A stretch of 64,000 bases of DNA from Saccharopolyspora oryzae (lineage in GTDB: Bacteria; Actinomycetota; Actinomycetes; Mycobacteriales; Pseudonocardiaceae), in contig NZ_JAQGLA010000001.1 of NCBI RefSeq assembly GCF_027853915.1, positions 186,001-250,000 on the forward strand, written 5' to 3'. Positions 59,666 through 64,000 of this stretch are shown here, one piece after another (within the stretch, counting starts at the first letter, position 1; each line of letters opens with the position of its first letter). A model generated the notes under the pieces. The model searched no databases. It worked only from the letters and a program-made list of their open reading frames with translations, and had not been told where the DNA came from. The position numbers were made by a program, and so were the translations under genes.

Positions 59666-59788
59666 TTCCCCGCAACCTTCATGATCGTCGAGTCCCAGCT
59701 GCCTGCGCGCGGTTTGATCTCGCCCGGCGATGTGCCAGGCTGCCGCTAGGCACCGGCTCATCGATCGAAATCGAAGGATTCTTTCGTC

Positions 59789-60838
59789 ATGGTCGTCAAC
59801 GCGCAGGAATCCACCGTTCTGAGCGAGTTCGACATGGCCCTGATCAACTGCCTCCAGGTCGATCCGCGGGCCACCTGGCGCCGGGTCGGCGATGCCCTCG
59901 GCATGGACCCGGTGACCGCGGCCAGGCGCTGGCAGCGGCTCAGCGATTCCGGCGCGGCATGGGTGACCGGCCGCCCGACGGGGCACCAGTCACCGGAGGC
60001 GTGCCTGGCGGTGGTGGAGGTCAACTGCGCCACGGCGAGGACGAGCGAGACCGCGCAGCTGCTCGCGCGCTGGCCGCACGTGCTCAGCATCGAGCACACC
60101 AGCGGCGACCACGACCTCCAGATCCTGGTGGCGGTGGCCGACCTGGCCTCGCTGTCCCGGTTCCTGCTCGACGAGCTCGGCGCCGTCCCCGGCATCCGGT
60201 CCACGCGGACGCACGTGGTGACCAAGGCCCACACCCAGGGCGATCAGTGGCAGTTGAAGATGCTGGACGCCACCCAGATCGCACGGCTGACCGCCGAGAA
60301 CCGCCCCCGGCCGGCCCGCACCACGCGGCGCCTGCTGGACTCCGCCGACCGGAACCTCGTCCTCTGCCTGGGCGAGAACGGCCGGATGTCGCTGGCCGAC
60401 CTCGGCCGCCGAACGGGCCTGAGCCTGACGACGGTGCGCCGGCGGCTGGACGACCTGATCGCACGCGAGATCGTGACGCTGCGCTGCGACGCGTCGCAGT
60501 CGATGTCCGGGTGGCCGATCGCGCTGTGGCTCTGGTGCCGCATCGACCCCGACGACACCGAGACGACCACGGCGCTGGTGCGCGGGATGGCGGGCCTGCG
60601 GGTGTGCATGAGCACCTCCGGTGGCGACGCCAACCTCCTGCTGGGAATCGCGGCCCGCTCGATGCACGAGGCGCCCTCCGTGGACTCCCGGCTGGCCGGT
60701 GTGGCCCCCAGGCTGCGGGTGCTGAACCAGGTGATGGTGCTCCGGTTCATCAAGCGGATGGGCCGCATCCTCGACCCGGCCGGGCGAAGCGCCCACATCG
60801 TCCCGATGGACATCTGGTCGGACCCGATCCGGGCCTGA
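59789..60838 (+). CDS. Lrp/AsnC family regulator with two tandem Lrp units (probable kynurenine-operon regulator)
   Basis: A 349-residue double-Lrp protein. First HTH: FDMALINCLQVDPRATW with DPVTAARRWQRLSDSG; second HTH near residue 190: NLVLCLGENGRMSLADLG. It is closely similar to the regulator at 7691 throughout. A CGAAA-N11-TTTCG repeat lies at 59766-59786, just before the ATG. It is divergent from the operon with M20, kynA, kynU and formamidase genes. Pseudomonas kynurenine genes are likewise controlled by an Lrp-type protein (KynR), so kynurenine-responsive activation is likely. Confidence 0.87.
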   Translation: MVVNAQESTVLSEFDMALINCLQVDPRATWRRVGDALGMDPVTAARRWQRLSDSGAAWVTGRPTGHQSPEACLAVVEVNCATARTSETAQLLARWPHVLSIEHTSGDHDLQILVAVADLASLSRFLLDELGAVPGIRSTRTHVVTKAHTQGDQWQLKMLDATQIARLTAENRPRPARTTRRLLDSADRNLVLCLGENGRMSLADLGRRTGLSLTTVRRRLDDLIAREIVTLRCDASQSMSGWPIALWLWCRIDPDDTETTTALVRGMAGLRVCMSTSGGDANLLLGIAARSMHEAPSVDSRLAGVAPRLRVLNQVMVLRFIKRMGRILDPAGRSAHIVPMDIWSDPIRA

Positions 60839-61393
60839 TCAGGCGGATTGCAGCTGCCGCACGAGCAAAGCGGCGAGACTTCGTGCCGTCGAGCGATCCA
60901 CCGGGGCGTGCCCGAGGAGCAACCGGTACCAGAGAACTCCGAACGCTTGGTCCACGGCGAGATCGAGCTCAGCGGCGGGCACCCAAGGTGCCAGGACCGC
61001 GCTCAGCTCCTCCCGGCGACCGGCGGTGAACTCGCGCAGCAGTTCCGCGGCGTGCTCGTCGCGCAGCGCCTCGGCCATCGCGGTGCGCAGCACAGCGGTG
61101 TTCGGCTCCGTCCCCGCAGCCCGGAAGGTCGCCGTCAGGAACGCGGTCAGGTCCCCTTCCAGCGATCCGGTGTCGGGTCGCGGGGCGGCCTGGCGCGCGA
61201 GCTCGCTCATCGCTTCGAGCAGGACGGCGCCCTTGGACGGCCACCACCGGTAGATCGTCTGCCGTCCCACTCCGGCTTCGGCGGCGATCGCATCGATGGT
61301 CACCGGATCTGCGCAGGCGAGGAGCTTCGCGGCGGCTTCGAGAATCGCCCGCCGCGCCGCGTCGTTCCGCCGCCTGCCGGTATGTGCGCGCAC
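60839..61393 (-). CDS. TetR family transcriptional regulator
   Basis: A 184-residue TetR regulator. The HTH comprises AILEAAAKLLACADPVTIDA and IAAEAGVGRQTIYRWW (residues about 12-55); a helical ligand domain follows. The GTG at 61393 gives a normal length, although no strong ribosome site precedes it. It is divergent from a deazaflavin-dependent reductase gene with a perfect palindrome between them, and its stop abuts the Lrp stop in a TGATCA overlap. It probably represses the reductase gene and itself. Confidence 0.85.
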   Translation of the reverse strand: MRAHTGRRRNDAARRAILEAAAKLLACADPVTIDAIAAEAGVGRQTIYRWWPSKGAVLLEAMSELARQAAPRPDTGSLEGDLTAFLTATFRAAGTEPNTAVLRTAMAEALRDEHAAELLREFTAGRREELSAVLAPWVPAAELDLAVDQAFGVLWYRLLLGHAPVDRSTARSLAALLVRQLQSA

Positions 61394-61413
61394 AGCGGTT
61401 GACGGTACCAGTA

Positions 61414-61451
61414 GTCTCGACAACACTTGTCGAGACCTGGACTCTCGACAA
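61414..61451. promoter_or_regulatory. TetR operator: perfect palindrome plus an extra half-site
   Basis: GTCTCGACAA (61414-61423), CAC, TTGTCGAGAC (61427-61436) is a perfect 10-bp-arm palindrome. A further half-site, CTCTCGACAA, lies at 61442-61451. The elements sit between the divergent TetR and reductase starts and overlap the reductase leader. Confidence 0.75.
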
Positions 61452-61468
61452 CCTCGGAAGGGGATGCC

Positions 61469-61873
61469 GTGTCGGAACGAAAACGCCGCCTCGTGAACGT
61501 CCTCCACCGGCACCTGGCGAACCCCGTGATGCGACGGGTCGTCGGGCGGATGCCGGGCCAGGCGCTGCTGGAGACGACCGGCCGGAAGTCCGGGCTCGCG
61601 CGCACCACCCCGATCGGCGGCGCGCTGACCGGTGACACGTTCTGGCTGGTGTCCGACCACGGCAAGTCGTCGAACTACGTGCGCAACATCGAGGCCGACC
61701 CGAGGGTTCGCCTGCAGCACAACGGAATCTGGCGGAGCGGCACCGCCGTGCTGCTCCCCGAGGACGACGCCCGCCGACGCCTGCGCGAGCTGCCACGGCT
61801 GAACAGCACGATGGTCCGGCTCCTCGGCACGAACCTGATGACAGTGCGGATCGACCTGGATCCGCCGCCTTAG
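61469..61873 (+). CDS. nitroreductase/deazaflavin (F420)-dependent oxidoreductase, DDN family
   Basis: A 134-residue split-beta-barrel protein of the DDN family. LETTGRKSGLARTTPIGGAL, DTFWLVSDHGKSSNYVRNIE and DPRVRLQHNGIW are diagnostic and form the F420 phosphate and deazaflavin contacts. The GTG at 61469 follows GGAAGGGG. These enzymes reduce quinones, nitro compounds or other acceptors with F420H2. Divergent TetR control suggests induction by a toxic or xenobiotic ligand. Confidence 0.88.
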   Translation: MSERKRRLVNVLHRHLANPVMRRVVGRMPGQALLETTGRKSGLARTTPIGGALTGDTFWLVSDHGKSSNYVRNIEADPRVRLQHNGIWRSGTAVLLPEDDARRRLRELPRLNSTMVRLLGTNLMTVRIDLDPPP

Positions 61874-61878
61874 AAACC

Positions 61879-61925
61879 GCCCTCTGGCCCGCTGCCGACC
61901 TGGGGGCGGCAGCGGGCCGGAGGGC
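61879..61925. terminator. bidirectional 18-bp terminator hairpin
   Basis: GCCCTC-t-GGCCCGCTGCC (61879-61896) pairs with 61908-61925, one T-G wobble, 11-base loop. It separates the convergent DDN and amidohydrolase genes and should terminate both. Confidence 0.78.
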
Positions 61926-63143
61926 TCAGCTCACCAGGGCCAGTTGGTCGGCGACGATCACGCCGTCGTGCAGGACGGTGCGGTCGGTGCCGCGGTCCAT
62001 CACGGCGCTGGTCGGCGTCTCGCCGTCGACCAGCAGCAGGTCGGCGCGGTCGCCGACCGCGAGACCGGGCCGGTCGGCGATCCCGGCGAGCCGGGGGACG
62101 TCGTGGCTCATGATCGAGGCCCCGCCCATCGTCGCGACCGCGAGCGACATCTCGATCAGGTCATCGCGGCGGAAGTTGTTGGTGAAGGCCAGCTGCCAGG
62201 TGCGGTCGAGCATGTCGCAGTTGCCGTAGGGGCTCCAGTAATCGCGCTGGCCGTCCTCGCCCAGACCCACCCGGACGCCCGCCTCCGTCAGCGCCTCCAA
62301 GGACAGCGGGTTGCGGCCCGCCGGTGCCACGGTGGCCATCGCGATGTCCAGCTCGGCGAAGTCGTCGATGATGCGCCGGCTCACCGACTCGGACACCGAG
62401 CCCAGCTCGTAGGCGTGGGACATGGTGACCTTGCCCTGCATGCCCAGCGCCCGGGTGCGTTCGAGGATGAGATCGGTGGAGAACACCCCGAGGTGCCCCG
62501 GCTCGTGCAGGTGGATGTCCACCTCCACCTGGTACTTCTCGGCCAGCCCGAACACGACGTCCAGGTGCCCCTTCGGGTCCCGGTCCACGGTGCAGGGGTC
62601 GATGCCGCCGATCACCTCGGCTCCGGCCTTCAGCGAGGCCTCCAGGTAGTCGGCGGTGCCCTCCTCGCGGAGGATGCCGGCCTGCGCGAACGCCATGATC
62701 TGGACCTCGGCCTGAGCTGCGAACTTCTCCTTCGCGGCCACCACGGCGTCGAGCTTCTCCAGCTTGCAGTCCACGTCCACCTGGGCGTACGACCGCACCC
62801 GCGTGGTGCCGCGGGCGATCATCCGCTCCAGCGTGCCGGCCACCCGCTCCGGCAGCGGAACCTCCGCGTCGCGCCAGTTCCGCCGGTCGTTGAGCATCAT
62901 CGTCCACACCCCGGGGCCGCCGGTGTGCGGCCGGAACGGGAGGCCGATCCGGGTCGAATCCAGGTGCACGTGCACATCGCTGAACGACGGCAGCAGCAGC
63001 CGACCGCGGCCCTCGACCACCTCGCCGTCCGGCTGCGCGGCCGGGTCGTGCGGGCGGATCCCCGCAATGCGATCGCCGTCCAGCTCGACATCGCTGCGCT
63101 CGCCACCCCACGGGCGGACGTCGCGGATCAACACGGTCGTCAC
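61926..63143 (-). CDS. cytosine deaminase-like metal-dependent amidohydrolase
   Basis: A 405-residue amidohydrolase-superfamily enzyme of the CodA group. Metal motifs: FSDVHVHLDSTRIG (HxH), DIHLHEPGHLG, VTMSHAYELG and LGEDGQRDYWSPYGN (Asp). CodA relatives deaminate cytosine, isoguanine, creatinine or triazine-like rings. The ATG at 63143 overlaps the upstream ABC ATPase stop (ATGA), linking it to an oligopeptide-type importer rather than a cytosine permease. The substrate may therefore be an imported peptide-like or cyclic ureido compound. Confidence 0.82.
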   Translation of the reverse strand: MTTVLIRDVRPWGGERSDVELDGDRIAGIRPHDPAAQPDGEVVEGRGRLLLPSFSDVHVHLDSTRIGLPFRPHTGGPGVWTMMLNDRRNWRDAEVPLPERVAGTLERMIARGTTRVRSYAQVDVDCKLEKLDAVVAAKEKFAAQAEVQIMAFAQAGILREEGTADYLEASLKAGAEVIGGIDPCTVDRDPKGHLDVVFGLAEKYQVEVDIHLHEPGHLGVFSTDLILERTRALGMQGKVTMSHAYELGSVSESVSRRIIDDFAELDIAMATVAPAGRNPLSLEALTEAGVRVGLGEDGQRDYWSPYGNCDMLDRTWQLAFTNNFRRDDLIEMSLAVATMGGASIMSHDVPRLAGIADRPGLAVGDRADLLLVDGETPTSAVMDRGTDRTVLHDGVIVADQLALVS

Positions 63144-64000
63144 CTTTCTGTTGCGCTACAAGGATGTTCGGCAGGAACGGTCCACCCTGGCACGGCTGCC
63201 TCGGTGTGGTGGCAGGCGATGTCGCCGCTCGGCACGCTGTCGGTGCACGACCGCTGGCGCTGCTGGTCGAGCAACGGGTACACCGGGCACCGGGACTGGA
63301 ACACGCAGCCGCGCGGCGGGTCGGCCGGGCTGGGCAGGTCGCCGGACAGCCGGATCCGCCCGCTGCGGTCCGCCGCCGGGTCCGGCTGCGGGACGGCGGA
63401 CAGCAGCGCCCGGGTGTAGGGGTGCTTCGGATCGCCGAAAACGCTTGCGCTGTCGCCGTGTTCCATGATCTTCCCCAGGTACATCACCGCGACGCGGTCG
63501 GCGAAGTGCTTGACCACCGACAGGTCGTGCGCGATGAACAGGTACGCCACCCCGGTGTCCCGCTGGATGTCCTCCAGCAGGTTGATCACCTGCGCCTGCA
63601 CCGAGACGTCCAGCGCGGACACCGGTTCGTCGCAGATGATCAGCTGCGGGTCCAGGGCGAGCGCCCGGGCGATGCCCACGCGCTGCTTCTGACCGCCCGA
63701 GAACTCGTGCGGGAAGCGGTTGTAGTGGTCGGGGCGCAGCCCCACCCGGTCCATCAGGTCCCGCACCTTGGCCTTGACGCCGCCGGGCGGCGTGATCCGC
63801 TGGGCCAGCAGCGGTGCCGCGATCGCACTGCCCACGGACTGCCGCGGGTTGAGCGACGAGGACGGGTTCTGGAACACCATCTGCACCCGGCGCCGGTACT
63901 CCTGCAGGTCCGAGCGGCGGAGCTCGGCGATCTCCCGGCCGTCGAGCCGGATGCTGCCGGAGGTGGCGGTCAGCAACCGCATGAGCAGTCGGCCGGTGGT
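63140..64000 (-). CDS. oligopeptide/dipeptide ABC transporter ATPase (OppF/DppF-like), 5' end outside the window
   Basis: The visible 286 residues are the C-terminal portion of an ABC ATPase; the Walker A region lies beyond 64000. Present are the Q-loop MVFQNPSSSLNPRQ, signature HEFSGGQKQRVGIARALALD, Walker B LIICDEPVSALD and switch His in FIAHDLSVVKH. The C-terminal GCVFQSRCP belongs to the oligopeptide-ATPase extension that marks Opp/Dpp-type proteins. It overlaps the amidohydrolase gene by ATGA and is probably the last subunit of an Opp-type operon to the right. Confidence 0.92.
   Translation of the reverse strand, partial: TTGRLLMRLLTATSGSIRLDGREIAELRRSDLQEYRRRVQMVFQNPSSSLNPRQSVGSAIAAPLLAQRITPPGGVKAKVRDLMDRVGLRPDHYNRFPHEFSGGQKQRVGIARALALDPQLIICDEPVSALDVSVQAQVINLLEDIQRDTGVAYLFIAHDLSVVKHFADRVAVMYLGKIMEHGDSASVFGDPKHPYTRALLSAVPQPDPAADRSGRIRLSGDLPSPADPPRGCVFQSRCPVYPLLDQQRQRSCTDSVPSGDIACHHTEAAVPGWTVPAEHPCSATER

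Noticed and set aside
57857-59749. A 630-codon plus-strand frame across the kynA and M20D genes.
   Set aside because: The composition is Arg/Asp/Gly/His-rich shadow sequence without motifs, while the minus strand encodes well-supported enzymes.
1-64000. CRISPR arrays, tRNA/rRNA genes, insertion sequences, phage or conjugative modules.
   Set aside because: I found no regularly spaced repeats, cloverleaf-like genes, transposase/integrase motifs or flanking direct repeats on reading through both strands; a dedicated search would be needed to exclude short ones.

Overview
The window looks like a chromosomal segment of a high-GC actinomycete, plausibly a filamentous Pseudonocardiales member such as Saccharopolyspora or Amycolatopsis. 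The reasons are a GC content near 70 percent, frequent GTG/TTG starts, GGAGG-type ribosome sites, probable leaderless genes, a deazaflavin (F420)-type reductase, and sugar ABC systems lacking their own ATPase. I see no rRNA, tRNA, CRISPR array, transposase or phage gene. Almost every gene belongs to a small catabolic cassette of a regulator, a transporter and enzymes, so the region reads as a metabolic accessory island.

Layout. (1) 1-5009: an SDR and a sugar isomerase/epimerase face an MHS-type transporter plus a split transketolase; four TGTTGACA-like boxes lie between them. (2) 5087-8773: MHS transporter, ArgE/DapE-type M20 deacylase and a two-copy Lrp regulator. (3) 8770-14055: GltS-like symporter and two DAO-type flavoproteins opposite a LysR gene, then a cupin. 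(4) 14116-14460: frameshifted MEKHLA-domain remnant. (5) 14673-25483: a nine-gene, mostly overlapping operon of a LacI regulator, sugar ABC importer (two permeases and a lipoprotein), two different ADP-ribosylglycohydrolases, a TIM-barrel/SUMF fusion, a class III CoA transferase and a CitE-like lyase. I consider it the best candidate for an undescribed pathway. (6) 25721-29139: CtaG-like protein, UppP and a secreted NAGPA-like protein. (7) 29523-33798: an EutH-type ethanolamine permease in an operon with a VAO-type oxidase, opposite a GntR regulator and a cytosolic cache protein. (8) 33890-39042: tandem ABM membrane protein, nucleoside deaminase, an iron-box-like promoter with a tiny ORF, DoxX, glutamate decarboxylase, an EamA remnant and a membrane protein.

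(9) 39336-55428 holds three operons that appear to share one operator, AAAGAG-N4-CTCTTT with a GTATAC-like core: a leftward six-gene acyl-CoA dehydrogenase/enoyl-CoA hydratase operon; a rightward operon of MHS transporter, amidase, AtzG-like small subunit and CoA ligase; and a leftward operon of SDR, two PF04199 cyclase-type hydrolases and CoA ligase. A FadR-type GntR gene at the edge is the likely regulator. I infer uptake and hydrolysis of an amide, lactam or ester, activation to a CoA thioester and beta-oxidation-like degradation. (10) 55525-60838: a kynurenine-pathway operon (M20 amidohydrolase, tryptophan 2,3-dioxygenase, kynureninase, alpha/beta-hydrolase formamidase) opposite a second two-copy Lrp regulator, paralogous to the one at 7.7 kb. 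(11) 60839-64000: TetR gene and deazaflavin-dependent reductase sharing a perfect palindrome, then a cytosine-deaminase-like amidohydrolase and the 3' part of an oligopeptide ABC ATPase gene that runs off the window.

All functions are inferred from motifs and context. Start sites were chosen from ribosome-binding sites, stop/start overlaps and -10-like boxes.
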